The translations under genes were made by a program, and so were the position numbers. The notes beneath the pieces are model-generated. The model had not been told where the DNA came from. It did not search any database and saw only the letters and a list, made by a program, of their open reading frames with translations. Positions 21,964-34,002 of a stretch of DNA of 54,990 nt are shown here, piece by piece (the first letter of the stretch is position 1; every line of letters begins with the position of its first letter). Source of the stretch: Alphaproteobacteria bacterium. GTDB lineage: Bacteria > Pseudomonadota > Alphaproteobacteria > SHVV01. Where the stretch lies: the NCBI GenBank assembly GCA_016869275.1, contig VGEO01000015.1, positions 1 through 54,990 on the forward strand, read 5' to 3'.

Positions 21964-22203
21964 ATGCGTACCACTGTCCGCCTACGCGCTGATCTCCACA
22001 AGGAGGCCAAACGTGCAGCCGCGCTCGAGGGACGTACGCTGACATCGCTGATCGAAGAAGGCTTAGTGATCGTGCTCGGTCGGTCGAAGGGGCTGCCTCG
22101 GAAGAAAGCACGCTTACCGATCTCACGAGCAAGCGGCGGAACGTTCGAAGGAGTCGATCTCAACAGAGCGGCGTCCCTCGCCGACCGCATGGACGATTCT
22201 TGA
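21964..22203 (+). CDS. ribbon-helix-helix antitoxin (VapB-like)
   Basis: A 79-residue antitoxin. The N-terminal strand MRTTVRLRADLHKEAKRAA and helix GRTLTSLIEEGLVIVLG form the ribbon-helix-helix DNA-binding unit. The C-terminal part, rich in Arg/Ser/Gly and ending in FEGVDLNRAASLADRMD, should wrap the toxin. The stop TGA (22201-22203) overlaps the TTG start of the PIN toxin by 3 bases, so translation is coupled. ATG 21940 would add eight residues but sits inside the operator. Confidence 0.82.
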   Translation: MRTTVRLRADLHKEAKRAAALEGRTLTSLIEEGLVIVLGRSKGLPRKKARLPISRASGGTFEGVDLNRAASLADRMDDS

Positions 22204-22652
22204 TCCTGCCCGACGTCAACGTGCTCGTGCACGCCTTCCGAGCCGACAGCAGCAACCACGGACCTTGCCGCGCCTGGCTCGAAACCGTGGTCGGCGGGGA
22301 ACCGCGCTTCGGTATCGCACCCCAGGTTTTGAGCGTTCTTCTGCGCGTCGTCACGCACCACCGCATATTCGTGCAGCCGAGCCCATTTTCCGAGGCGCTG
22401 GCCTTCTGCGACGCCCTGCTCGGGCAATCGCATTGCGTCGTGGTGCAGGCCGGCGCGCGTCACTGGCCGATTTTCGTCGAGCTGTGCCGCGCCGCCGATG
22501 CCCGCGGCAATCTGGTCGCCGACGCTTGGTTCGCGGCGCTGGCGATCGAGTGGGGCTGCGAATGGATCACGCTCGACCGCGATTACGCGCGGTTCCCCGG
22601 CCTCCGCTGGCGACCGCCCGCTGATGACGAAGGCCGCGGCCGCCTTCGATGA
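22200..22652 (+). CDS. PIN-domain toxin (VapC-like RNase)
   Basis: A 150-residue PIN-domain ribonuclease of the kind paired with VapB antitoxins. Acidic active-site residues are visible in LPDVNVLVHA (Asp5), NLVADAWFAAL and TLDRDYARFPGL. The usual early-helix Glu is replaced in LSVLLRVVTHHRIF, a pattern like the mycobacterial-type PIN subfamily. The start is a TTG that overlaps the antitoxin stop. Length is normal and no frameshift is seen, so the pair looks intact. Confidence 0.85.
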   Translation: MILPDVNVLVHAFRADSSNHGPCRAWLETVVGGEPRFGIAPQVLSVLLRVVTHHRIFVQPSPFSEALAFCDALLGQSHCVVVQAGARHWPIFVELCRAADARGNLVADAWFAALAIEWGCEWITLDRDYARFPGLRWRPPADDEGRGRLR

Positions 22653-22696
22653 AATCAACCGCCACCGGTGCGGCCCAACGCGCACGCGCGGCGCGA

Positions 22697-23488
22697 CTAA
22701 ACGAACCGGACCGCCACCGTCCCGAACTCGCCTAGGCGCGACACCGCTTCGTCGCCGGCGTTGGCCCAGGCGACGCCGGCCGCGGTCCCGGTCGTCACCA
22801 GATCGCCCTCGCGCAGTTCTTTGCCCATGCGCGGCAGCGCGTTCGCGAGCCACACCAGCGCGTTGACCGGATCGCCGAGGACGTCGGCGCCGCTGCCCTT
22901 GTTGACTTCCTTCCCGTTGACGCTGACCGCGGCGGTTTGCCGGCCGAGATCGGTCTTGTCCCAGTCGCGCACCGGTTTGCCTATGACGAACGAGCCGTGG
23001 ATGCCGTTGTCGGCGATGAACGAAAACGGGCTGACCTTGGGCCACGCCTTGAGCCGGGTATCGATCAGCTCGATCGCCGGGATCAACTCGCCCGCCGCCG
23101 CGATCACGCGCTCGCGCGTGAACGGCGCGAACACGGCACGCAGATCGTCGGTGGTGATGCGGAACGCGAACTCGGTCTCGATCCCGCGCATGCCGTAATC
23201 GGCAGCCTTGACCGTGGCCGGGCTCGCGAAGACGCGGGTGCCGAGGATGCGGGCGATGAACGGCTCCTTGAAGCCGTATTTTTGCAGCGCCGTCTGGCTC
23301 GCGGCGCCGATCTTCCAGCCCGAGACGACGTCGGGGAGCGCCGCCACCATCCGTTCCTGAATCGCATACGCTTCGTCGATCGACGTCGGTCGGTCGGCCT
23401 CGGGCAGATCGTCGATCTGCGTCTTCATATTCCACGCCGCCGCCAGGGCGTGGGCGGCACGGTCGATGCGGGCAAGGTCGAGGGTCAT
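22697..23488 (-). CDS. 2-keto-4-pentenoate hydratase / FAH-family protein
   Basis: A 263-residue member of the fumarylacetoacetate hydrolase superfamily, closest in layout to MhpD-type 2-hydroxypenta-2,4-dienoate hydratases. Seen motifs are VVSGWKIGAAS, a metal-binding GIETEFAFRI (Glu-x-Glu), an AIELIDTR segment and LREGDLVTTGTAAGV near the C-terminus. It would add water to a dienoate in aromatic catabolism, but the actual substrate is unknown. Its ATG overlaps the stop of the EF-G-like gene by 4 nt (ATGA), so the two are translationally coupled despite no obvious functional link. Confidence 0.88.
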   Translation of the reverse strand: MTLDLARIDRAAHALAAAWNMKTQIDDLPEADRPTSIDEAYAIQERMVAALPDVVSGWKIGAASQTALQKYGFKEPFIARILGTRVFASPATVKAADYGMRGIETEFAFRITTDDLRAVFAPFTRERVIAAAGELIPAIELIDTRLKAWPKVSPFSFIADNGIHGSFVIGKPVRDWDKTDLGRQTAAVSVNGKEVNKGSGADVLGDPVNALVWLANALPRMGKELREGDLVTTGTAAGVAWANAGDEAVSRLGEFGTVAVRFV

Positions 23489-25515
23489 GCGGCGCTCGCG
23501 GCTTGGGCCTGGGCTTGGATGACCTGATCGGCGAGCCGGCCGACCAGTTCCTGAAGGTGGTCGAATTTAGCGACATAGGTGCCGGTGCCGGCGGTCAACG
23601 AGCGCAGCTCGATGATCAGGTCTTGCATTTCGGACTGCGGGATCAGCGACCGCACCACGTCCCATCCCGGCCAGCCGTCGCGTCCCTCGAAGCCCAACAG
23701 CTGGCCGCGGCGGCCGCTCACCAGCTGATTGACCTTGGCGGTGTACTCCGAGGGCGCGAACACTTCGACCGCCAGGATCGGCTCGAGCAGAACCGGCCCG
23801 CACTTCGGCATGCCTTCGCGCATCGCGATCTGGGCCGCGGTCTTGAACGCCATTTCCGAACTGTCGACCGAATGGTAGGAGCCGTCGAACAGCGTCACCG
23901 ACACATCGACCACCGGGAAACCGAGCGGTCCCTTGACCAGGTACTCGCGCACGCCGTCGTCGACCGCCGGGATGAAGTTGCGCGGCACCACGCCGCCCAC
24001 GATCTCGTCGACGAAGGCGAAACCGCTGCCGCGCGGCAGCGGCTTGATCTCGATATGGATGTCGCCGAACTGGCCGTGGCCGCCGCTCTGGCGCTTGTGG
24101 CGGCCGTGCTGTTTGACCGAGCGTTGGATCGCTTCCTTGTAGGGAACCTTGGGCCGCGCGGTCACGACCTCGAGGCCGCCCTTGTTCTTGAGACGGGCGA
24201 CCGCGACGCGCAGGTGGATCTCGCCCTGCCCCTTCAGCACGAGCTCGCGCGTTTCCGGACTTTGTTCGATCAGGTACGACGGATCCTCATCGAGCAGCTT
24301 GGCGAGCGCGCTCGACAACTTGACTTCGTCGGCGCGGTTCTTGGCGTGGACCGAGAGCGCATAGACCGGCTCCGGTACCGGGACCCGCGGCAGTTTGATC
24401 CCGTCCTTGGCGCCGGTCAGCGTCTCGCCGGTCTTGATGTCTTCGAGCCGGCCGAGCGCGACCACTTCGCCGATCCCGGCGTTCGCCCGTTTCTTGGTCT
24501 GCTGACCGTGCAGATCGAAGATGCCGGACGGACGCACGCCGTTGAGGCTGACGCCCTCGGCTAACGTGCCTTGCCAGAGGCGCACCGCCGAGAGCTTGCC
24601 GATGCTCGGGAAATTGTAGGTCTTGAGCACCTGCGCGACCGGCGCGGCCGCGGCCGGATCGAGCCCGAGCCGCTTCGCTGCCGTCTCCGGGCCGGGGGTG
24701 TCGTGGCGGAACGCCTTGAGCAGGCGGCGCACGCCGTGCTCGTGTTCGCCGGCGCCGATCATCACCGGCATGATGTCGCAGGCGCCGACCAGCTTGACGA
24801 TGTCGGCGTAGACCTCGTTGTTCTCGGGGTCGACGTCCTCGAGCAGCTTCTCCATGAGCTTGTCGTCGAAGTCCGCCATCCGCTCGAGCATCGCGAACCG
24901 CGCCTGCTTGTACTCGGCATCGATCGCCGCCGGCCGCTCGATCCGCTCCGAGGCCTCGTCGGCTTTGTACGAATAGGCCCGCCCGCTCGCGAGATCGACG
25001 TACCCGATCACCGCCTCGCCCTTGCGGATCGGGATCTGGCGCAGCATCAAGCGCCGCGGGGTCAGGCCCTGCATCGCCGCGACCACGTCGGGGATCGAGC
25101 CCTGGAACTTGTCGACCTTGTTCAAGAAGATCAGCGCCGGCAGCTTGCGTTCGTCAGCGAAGCGGATCAGCGGCACGATCGACTTGGCGCGTTCGGCATC
25201 GGGTTCGAGCACGAACACGACGAGGTCGGCGCCGATCGCAGCGTTCATCGTCTCTTGCGCGAACTCGATCGAGCCGGGACAGTCGAGAAAGGTGAAGCGA
25301 TCCTCGAGGTAGGTCGCGGCGGCGATGTTGACTTCGACCCCCATCTGACGCTCGCGCGCCTCGGCCGAAGCGTCGCCGACCGAGTTGCGCTCGCGGGTCG
25401 AGCCCTTGCGCGCGATCGCGCCGGTGGCGAACAGGATGTTTTCGAGCAGCGTGGTCTTACCCGACAGGTAAGGACCGACAAGGGCGATGGTACGCGGACG
25501 CGACTTGCTGGCCAT
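23485..25515 (-). CDS. EF-G-like translational GTPase lacking the catalytic histidine
   Basis: A 676-residue homologue of elongation factor G. The P-loop GPYLSGKT is at residues 14-21 and NKVD at 132-135. The switch II motif is DCPGS (78-82), where EF-G has DTPGH; the His that activates water is Ser. Domains II-V follow (KLPRVPVPEPVYALSV, GQGEIHLRVAVARL, GHGQFGDIHIEIKPL, VFAPSEYTAKVNQL). The true EF-G is not in the window. This resembles the EF-G-like or EF-G2 paralogues whose role is uncertain. ATG 25515 has GGGAGG upstream; the frame extends 4 codons further. Confidence 0.9.
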   Translation of the reverse strand: MASKSRPRTIALVGPYLSGKTTLLENILFATGAIARKGSTRERNSVGDASAEARERQMGVEVNIAAATYLEDRFTFLDCPGSIEFAQETMNAAIGADLVVFVLEPDAERAKSIVPLIRFADERKLPALIFLNKVDKFQGSIPDVVAAMQGLTPRRLMLRQIPIRKGEAVIGYVDLASGRAYSYKADEASERIERPAAIDAEYKQARFAMLERMADFDDKLMEKLLEDVDPENNEVYADIVKLVGACDIMPVMIGAGEHEHGVRRLLKAFRHDTPGPETAAKRLGLDPAAAAPVAQVLKTYNFPSIGKLSAVRLWQGTLAEGVSLNGVRPSGIFDLHGQQTKKRANAGIGEVVALGRLEDIKTGETLTGAKDGIKLPRVPVPEPVYALSVHAKNRADEVKLSSALAKLLDEDPSYLIEQSPETRELVLKGQGEIHLRVAVARLKNKGGLEVVTARPKVPYKEAIQRSVKQHGRHKRQSGGHGQFGDIHIEIKPLPRGSGFAFVDEIVGGVVPRNFIPAVDDGVREYLVKGPLGFPVVDVSVTLFDGSYHSVDSSEMAFKTAAQIAMREGMPKCGPVLLEPILAVEVFAPSEYTAKVNQLVSGRRGQLLGFEGRDGWPGWDVVRSLIPQSEMQDLIIELRSLTAGTGTYVAKFDHLQELVGRLADQVIQAQAQAASAA

Positions 25516-25720
25516 GGATCCTCCCACGGAGCCGGGTCGCGCCCGACCCCTTATTGGACCACCATGTTTTCAAGGGAACCGGTGACACGCAAGGGGTAAA
25601 CCAGAGCCGTTCCGCCGAAACCGGCTCGAAAGGTCGCATCCCTATAGCCAGGCCGTCGCGATTGCGGCAGCGGCCCGCCGGCAACCGACGTCGTGCAACA
25701 ATGGCCAGAGCCCAAGTTTA

Positions 25721-25945
25721 ATGCCTGCCGACATCGCGAGTGCCCTGATCGACGAGGTTCTCGAGGCCGTGCAGTCGCACGTTACGGACCCACGCGAGGA
25801 CAGGGACCTCGTCAAAGGCCGTCTCACATCGATCGACACGCGGTTAGGCCTTGTCCACACCGACATGGCCCGCCAGTCCGACCGCCTCGACAAACTCGAG
25901 CGCCGCATCGGCCGGGTCGAAACAAGGCTCAAGATCGGCGGCTGA
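25721..25945 (+). CDS. small coiled-coil protein
   Basis: A 74-residue predicted protein, MPADIASALIDEVLEAVQ followed by an Arg/Asp/Leu-rich helix with heptad spacing (DRLDKLERRIGRVETRLK). Small proteins of this type end in similar helices and may bind DNA or partner proteins, but no function is known. There is no clear ribosome site, and the codon pattern is consistent with coding. It lies between two divergent or converging minus-strand genes, with its stop 29 bp from the aminotransferase stop. Confidence 0.5.
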   Translation: MPADIASALIDEVLEAVQSHVTDPREDRDLVKGRLTSIDTRLGLVHTDMARQSDRLDKLERRIGRVETRLKIGG

Positions 25946-25974
25946 CAGCGGACGGCTTCCGTCCGCGTCCAGCT

Positions 25975-27282
<1,308 letters not shown>

Positions 27283-27351
27283 TTAAATCAATGGGTTAGA
27301 CTGCGGCTCTTTTACAACGGAAGCGACCGATCGCGGATACTACGGGTTCGC

Positions 27352-28875
27352 TTGGCATTCGGGCTTACCGGCCTCTTGACCGTGGGCGCGTGCGCGTTCC
27401 CGCCGCCGCTCCCGTTCGACTTGCCCGAGACCTACACCGCGCACCGCCGGCCGGTCGAAAACGCAACCGACTTTATCGCCAAGGCCGACTGGGTCAATGC
27501 CGAGCCGGTCTCGCTGGTCATGGCCGAGTACTCGCTGACGCCGCGCGAGCTGGTGTTGAACGAAGGCCGTGCCTATCGCCTGGTCCTGCTCAATCTCGGC
27601 GACAAGATGCACGCGATGAACGCGCCCCAGTTCTATCGCGCAATCGCAGTGCAAAAGGTCGAGGTGTCGCGCGGCGACTACAAGGCGTTCCCCCACGCCC
27701 ACCGCGACACTTCGTCGACTGTCTTCGAGACCTCGCGCCGGTTGCAACGCTTGACGGTCGAGGAGATCGAGGCACCGCCGCCGCTGACTGGCGAAAGTCC
27801 GGACGAAGACCCGGAAGAGGAGGGGAAGGACGAGGAGCCGGGCGCGGGCGATTCCAAAGACACCGCGAGCCCAGCCACGGCACCCGCCAAAGGCGCCAGC
27901 CCGGCCGTCAAGGCGGCACCGCAAACACCGGTCGGCCGCACGCCAGCGCCGGCGCCCGCTAAGAACGGCGGGAACGGCGATTCGGCGTCCGGCAACGGCG
28001 ATTCGGCGTCGGGCAGCGGCGCCAAGGCGCCCGGCAACGGTGGCAAGGCGCCAGGGGACGGCGGGCCGGCACCGGGCAAACGCGCCGGCGCCAAGGCCGC
28101 GAACGGGGTCTCCGGTGCGGCTGCGAACGGCGCTTCGGACGCACTGGCGAGCGCGGTCGAGGCGGAGATCGAGGACGACGCCCCGACGCTCCCCGGTACG
28201 CCCGCGCCCGCTAAAGTCGCCACCCCGCGGCCCAAACTTTCCGGCGAAGGCCGCGAGGTCGAGGACACGGAAGACGTCGCGCAGGAGCCGCACGGGGTCG
28301 AGGACGATGACACGATCGGCCCGCGCCGGCTGCCGCGCTTCAAGGCCAAAGCGCCCGAGCCTACGCTGCCGGCGGTCCCCGCTCCTAAGCCTGAAACGAT
28401 CGCGCAGCCGGCCGCGCCGGCAGCCGACGACCTCAGCGAAGCGCCGGTAGTGGACGATCTCGCCGAGGACGTAAAGCCATCCGACCCGCCACCAGCGACC
28501 GCTTCGCCGGCGACTGCGGCGCCCCCACCGACCGCCGCGGAAACGCGGCCGGTTCAAGAAAAGCCGGTTGTCGGGGCGGCCCAGACCGAAGACCGCGCGC
28601 CGCCCAAACCGGTAGCGGGCGAGCCGGGAAAGGCCGCGCCAAAGGCGCCCGCCGCCAAGTCCGAACCGAAAGCATCGCCGACCGAGCGCGGCCTCGCCCG
28701 CGAACGGCCGGCCTCGGTCGAAGGGGCCGCGCCGACGCTCGGCGGTGAAGGCGACGAACTCGTCGAAGAGCTTTCGGAAAAGGAGTTTGCGACCTTGGTT
28801 CGCACCGGCCTGATCGAAGTGCCGGCCGGCCGCGCCAAGACGGTCTATTTCGTCGCCGTGCGCAAGGGCCGCTAA
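27352..28875 (+). CDS. cupredoxin-like lipoprotein with long disordered tail
   Basis: About 507 residues from a TTG start. The N-terminus is a lipoprotein signal with lipobox VGAC (Cys14). Residues ~45-125 resemble a cupredoxin-like beta domain (VMAEYSLTPRELVLNEG, YRLVLLNLGDKMHAMNAPQF, then a late VEVSRGDYKAF), with His in the place a metal ligand often takes. The next ~330 residues are low-complexity Ala/Pro/Gly/Lys/Asp, including NGDSASG repeats. The tail closes with a short ordered piece, ELSEKEFATLVRTGLIEVPAGR. Function is unknown; metal binding is only a possibility. Confidence 0.65.
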   Translation: MAFGLTGLLTVGACAFPPPLPFDLPETYTAHRRPVENATDFIAKADWVNAEPVSLVMAEYSLTPRELVLNEGRAYRLVLLNLGDKMHAMNAPQFYRAIAVQKVEVSRGDYKAFPHAHRDTSSTVFETSRRLQRLTVEEIEAPPPLTGESPDEDPEEEGKDEEPGAGDSKDTASPATAPAKGASPAVKAAPQTPVGRTPAPAPAKNGGNGDSASGNGDSASGSGAKAPGNGGKAPGDGGPAPGKRAGAKAANGVSGAAANGASDALASAVEAEIEDDAPTLPGTPAPAKVATPRPKLSGEGREVEDTEDVAQEPHGVEDDDTIGPRRLPRFKAKAPEPTLPAVPAPKPETIAQPAAPAADDLSEAPVVDDLAEDVKPSDPPPATASPATAAPPPTAAETRPVQEKPVVGAAQTEDRAPPKPVAGEPGKAAPKAPAAKSEPKASPTERGLARERPASVEGAAPTLGGEGDELVEELSEKEFATLVRTGLIEVPAGRAKTVYFVAVRKGR

Positions 28876-28949
28876 CTTCGTCGGTACGAGCCGCCTGATC
28901 GACAACTTTCAGTGGATGCGGGGCTCGATCGTGATCGAGTGAGCGTCGG

Positions 28950-29798
28950 CTACGCCCGCGGCCGGCGCAGGTAGATCACGTAGTAAACGAGCGCCACGAA
29001 CCCGCCGCCGCCGACGATATTGCCGAGCGTGACCGGGATCAGGTTGCCGAGAAAAGCGCCGATGCTGGGCGCCGACGCCGACGCGCCGACCCGGGCCGCG
29101 ACCGCGGGATCGAGCGCCGCCAGCCACCCGGCCGGAATCGCGTACATGTTGGCGACCGAGTGCTCGAAGCCGAGTGCCACGAACGTCGCAATCGGAAACA
29201 GGATCGCGAACACTTTGCCGGTGACGTCGCGCGCGGCAAAGCAAAGCCAGACGGCGAGGCATACCAGCACGTTGCAAAGCAGTCCGCGGAAAAATCCCGG
29301 CACGAGCCCGAGCCCGACCTTGGCGGTCGCGATCTCAACCGCGGTCGCGCCGACCGCACCCTCGCCGAGCCCGAACATCCCGGCCCAATGCGCGAGCACC
29401 GCGGTGCCCAGCGCGCCGACCAGATTGGCGACATAGACGACGGCCCAGTTGCCGAGCAGCGCCGCCAGACCGATCCGGCGATCGGCCCACGCCATCACCA
29501 GGAGGTTGTTGCCGGTGAAGAGCTCGGCGCCGCCGACGATGACGAGGATCAGGCCGAGCGCGAACGCGATCCCGCCCAGGAGCCGGGTCGGGCCGAGGCC
29601 CAGGCTCGATCCGGTCACGACCAGGGTATAGGCCATGGCGCCGAAGGCGATGAAGGCGCCGGCCAGCACCCCGAGAGCCGCCGTTTGCAGGAGCGTCATG
29701 TTGGTCTTGGCGACGGCGGCGGCGGCGACCCGCGCGGCCATCTCGGGCGGCGCAAAGGCATCGAGACCGGATACCGGCGGTCGGGGCAACTCGGTCAT
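28950..29798 (-). CDS. formate/nitrite transporter (FNT) family channel
   Basis: A 282-residue inner-membrane protein with six hydrophobic segments, in the FocA/NirC family that passes formate, nitrite or related monovalent anions. Family stretches are GVLAGAFIAFGAMAYTLV, GGAELFTGNNLLVMAWADR (the TGN loop), GNWAVVYVANLVGAL, LLCNVLVCLAVWLCFAA and GFEHSVANMYAIPAG with the pore-near His. It starts 18 nt after the CmcJ-family gene in the same direction. The substrate cannot be told from sequence. Confidence 0.92.
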   Translation of the reverse strand: MTELPRPPVSGLDAFAPPEMAARVAAAAVAKTNMTLLQTAALGVLAGAFIAFGAMAYTLVVTGSSLGLGPTRLLGGIAFALGLILVIVGGAELFTGNNLLVMAWADRRIGLAALLGNWAVVYVANLVGALGTAVLAHWAGMFGLGEGAVGATAVEIATAKVGLGLVPGFFRGLLCNVLVCLAVWLCFAARDVTGKVFAILFPIATFVALGFEHSVANMYAIPAGWLAALDPAVAARVGASASAPSIGAFLGNLIPVTLGNIVGGGGFVALVYYVIYLRRPRA

Positions 29799-29816
29799 CG
29801 TGTGGGGTCCTGCCGA

Positions 29817-30671
29817 TTACGCCGCGCCGAAAAAGGCGAACGCGCGCACCTCGATGCTCTCGCGCGGCGCGGCGCCGGCCGGCGTGGTGGGATCGAGGAA
29901 CGAACCGTGCGCCGAGAACCGCGCGCGGCCGTCAGTCGCCGAATCGTAGGTCTTGAACACCAGCGCCTCGTCGAAACCGAGCGCCGGGGCGTAGTACCAG
30001 CGCTGCGCCGGATTGTAGGCGATCTGATAGATCTCGCCGACCCGGTTGGGATGGCGCCGCTCGGCTGCAATCAAGTCGGCCGGCGCGATCGAGCGCGCGT
30101 CGCAAAGCGCGAGCGGCTGTTGCACGACCGGTCCCCGCATCGAGCGCCACACCTGAACCACCGCGACCCGGCGCGCGAGCAGCGCCGCCGCCTCGTCCGG
30201 AAGGACATCGCGGATGCGCTGCGGGCCGGACCAGTCGGTGTAGTCGTTGTGGACGACCCGCACCGGCTCGCGCAGGTTGTCGCGACGTTGCGCCGCTTCG
30301 TCGGCGGTGCGGCGGGTATGGTCGAAGATGACGACCCGCTTGGCGCCGGTCAGCGCCGCGATCAACCGCTCAGCCTCGGGGTAGTAGACGGCGCGGAGTT
30401 CATCGTCGTCGCGAAAATCGACGACCGCGGTCCGGTGGTCGGCGAGCATGAAGCCGTGACGGTCGAGCGTGTATTCGGCCCGACGCGGCCGCAGATTCGC
30501 GATCGTCACCGTCCGCTCCTCGTAGACCCCCTTGGGGTAATGCACTTCGCCGCGCGGTCCGCGCGATTCGGCGACCGGCTTGTCGGCGTCCGGCCGCGTG
30601 AACAACATCGCCGCCTCGACCTGCAAAGGCGATTCCGATGCTGCCATTCGCGCAAGCGGGGTGCCGGTCAC
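29817..30671 (-). CDS. CmcJ/NvfI family oxidoreductase
   Basis: About 284 residues in the CmcJ/NvfI family, named for cephamycin methoxylation and fungal meroterpenoid enzymes; most bacterial members are uncharacterised. Seen stretches are EVHYPKGVYEERTV, HNDYTDWSGPQRI, VVQVWRSMRGPVVQQPLALCD, GEIYQIAYNPAQRWYY and the C-terminal FSAHGSFLDP...RESIEVRAFAFF. His in HNDYT and the family pattern suggest an iron/2-oxoglutarate type enzyme, not proven. GTG 30671 overlaps the antitoxin stop (GTGA); ATG 30647 (MAASESPL) is an alternative start. Confidence 0.8.
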   Translation of the reverse strand: MTGTPLARMAASESPLQVEAAMLFTRPDADKPVAESRGPRGEVHYPKGVYEERTVTIANLRPRRAEYTLDRHGFMLADHRTAVVDFRDDDELRAVYYPEAERLIAALTGAKRVVIFDHTRRTADEAAQRRDNLREPVRVVHNDYTDWSGPQRIRDVLPDEAAALLARRVAVVQVWRSMRGPVVQQPLALCDARSIAPADLIAAERRHPNRVGEIYQIAYNPAQRWYYAPALGFDEALVFKTYDSATDGRARFSAHGSFLDPTTPAGAAPRESIEVRAFAFFGAA

Positions 30672-30958
30672 CGCGAGGCCCTGTCGTCGGCGAGTTCGTC
30701 CAGGACCCTCGCTGCCGGCGCCACTGATGGGCCGCGCGGCAGCGGCGTGTCCGGCCCGAACACCGGCGGGGTCAAGAGCCCCGCCCGCACCGCCTCGGCG
30801 ATTTGGCTATCGGCGAGAGCCGCCGCTCGACCCGCGCTTGGCGGCGTGCGTTGGGCCACGACCCGGTCGCGATCCGTGACCAAAACGGTCGCGCCGCCGG
30901 CAAGGCGAACGCGGGTTACGAGCATTTTTCGAAGTATCGTGAGGCCGACGGCGCACAT
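30668..30958 (-). CDS. orphan Phd/YefM-like antitoxin
   Basis: A 96-residue frame from ATG 30958 whose middle, GGATVLVTDRDRVVAQRTPP, matches Phd/YefM-type antitoxins paired with VapC-like toxins. A Pro-rich tail (PPVFGPDTPLPRGP...) resembles their toxin-binding end. The usual N-terminal segment with a Ser-Glu-Tyr is altered (ILRKMLVTRVRLA), so DNA binding may be impaired. A PIN toxin normally starts at the antitoxin stop; instead a CmcJ-family gene overlaps it by GTGA. It may be an orphan, decaying or repurposed. Confidence 0.6.
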   Translation of the reverse strand: MCAVGLTILRKMLVTRVRLAGGATVLVTDRDRVVAQRTPPSAGRAAALADSQIAEAVRAGLLTPPVFGPDTPLPRGPSVAPAARVLDELADDRASR

Positions 30959-31061
30959 GTTCCGCTTCGTAACGTCGGGAAGCTTCTTAGCCGAATTTAG
31001 CGCCTCCAGGATCATTTGCTAGCGCCTAGCCATCGCTGGTAGCGCGAGCATATAAAGGGGT

Positions 31062-33242
<2,181 letters not shown>

Positions 33243-34001
33243 ATGGCGCGTTCGCCCGGGGTCGCGCTGGTGACCGGCGCCGCGGTCCGTATCGGTCGCG
33301 CCATCGCGCTCGGCCTTGCCGCCGATGGCTGGACGGTCGCGGTCCACCACCACCGTTCGACCCGCGACGCCCGCGCGGTGGTCGACCGCATCCTGCGGGG
33401 CGGCGGCCGTTCCCGTGCGTTCGCCGCCGATCTCAGCCGCGAGTCTGCGGTCGAGGCGCTGATCCCGCGGGTCGCCCGTGCGCTCGGGCCAGTCTCGCTC
33501 CTCGTCAACAACGCCTCGGTGTTCGGCTACGACGACGTCGCGACCGCCGACCGCCGCTCGTGGGACCGGCACCTCGCCGTCAACCTGCGCGCTCCGTTCG
33601 TGCTGGCGCAGCGGTTCGCGGCGCAATTGCCGCCGCGGGCGGCCGGCCATATCGTCAACTTGCTCGACCAACGGGTGTGGCGGCTCACGCCCTCTTTCAT
33701 GTCCTATACCGTGAGCAAGGCCGGTCTATGGACGCTGACTCAGACCTTGGCGATGGCGTTGGCACCGCGGATCCGCGTCAATGCGATCGGGCCCGGGCCG
33801 ACGCTGCCGTCCGCGCGCCAATCGGCCGCCGATTTCCGCCGCCAGGTCGCCGCGACCCCGCTCGGGCGCGGCGCGACGCCCGAGGAAATTTACGACGCCG
33901 TCCGCTTCATCCTGGCCGCGCCGGCCATGACCGGCCAGATGATCGCGCTCGACGGCGGTCAACACTTGCCGGGCCGCGTTCGGCGCGCGGAAAAGGAGTG
34001 A
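33243..34001 (+). CDS. pteridine-reductase-like SDR (PTR1/FolM type)
   Basis: A 252-residue short-chain dehydrogenase with cofactor loop TGAAVRIG (11-18) and an HHHRS stretch (35-39) like the NADPH-binding HYHRS of PTR1. The catalytic Tyr155-x3-Lys159 is present, while the usual Ser position is Asp142 in NLLDQRV, as in pteridine reductases. It is likely to reduce dihydropterin or dihydrofolate. It starts on the base after the uvrB stop and ends 1 nt before folB, which fits a role in folate or pterin metabolism. Substrate is inferred. Confidence 0.82.
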   Translation: MARSPGVALVTGAAVRIGRAIALGLAADGWTVAVHHHRSTRDARAVVDRILRGGGRSRAFAADLSRESAVEALIPRVARALGPVSLLVNNASVFGYDDVATADRRSWDRHLAVNLRAPFVLAQRFAAQLPPRAAGHIVNLLDQRVWRLTPSFMSYTVSKAGLWTLTQTLAMALAPRIRVNAIGPGPTLPSARQSAADFRRQVAATPLGRGATPEEIYDAVRFILAAPAMTGQMIALDGGQHLPGRVRRAEKE

Positions 34002-34002
34002 T

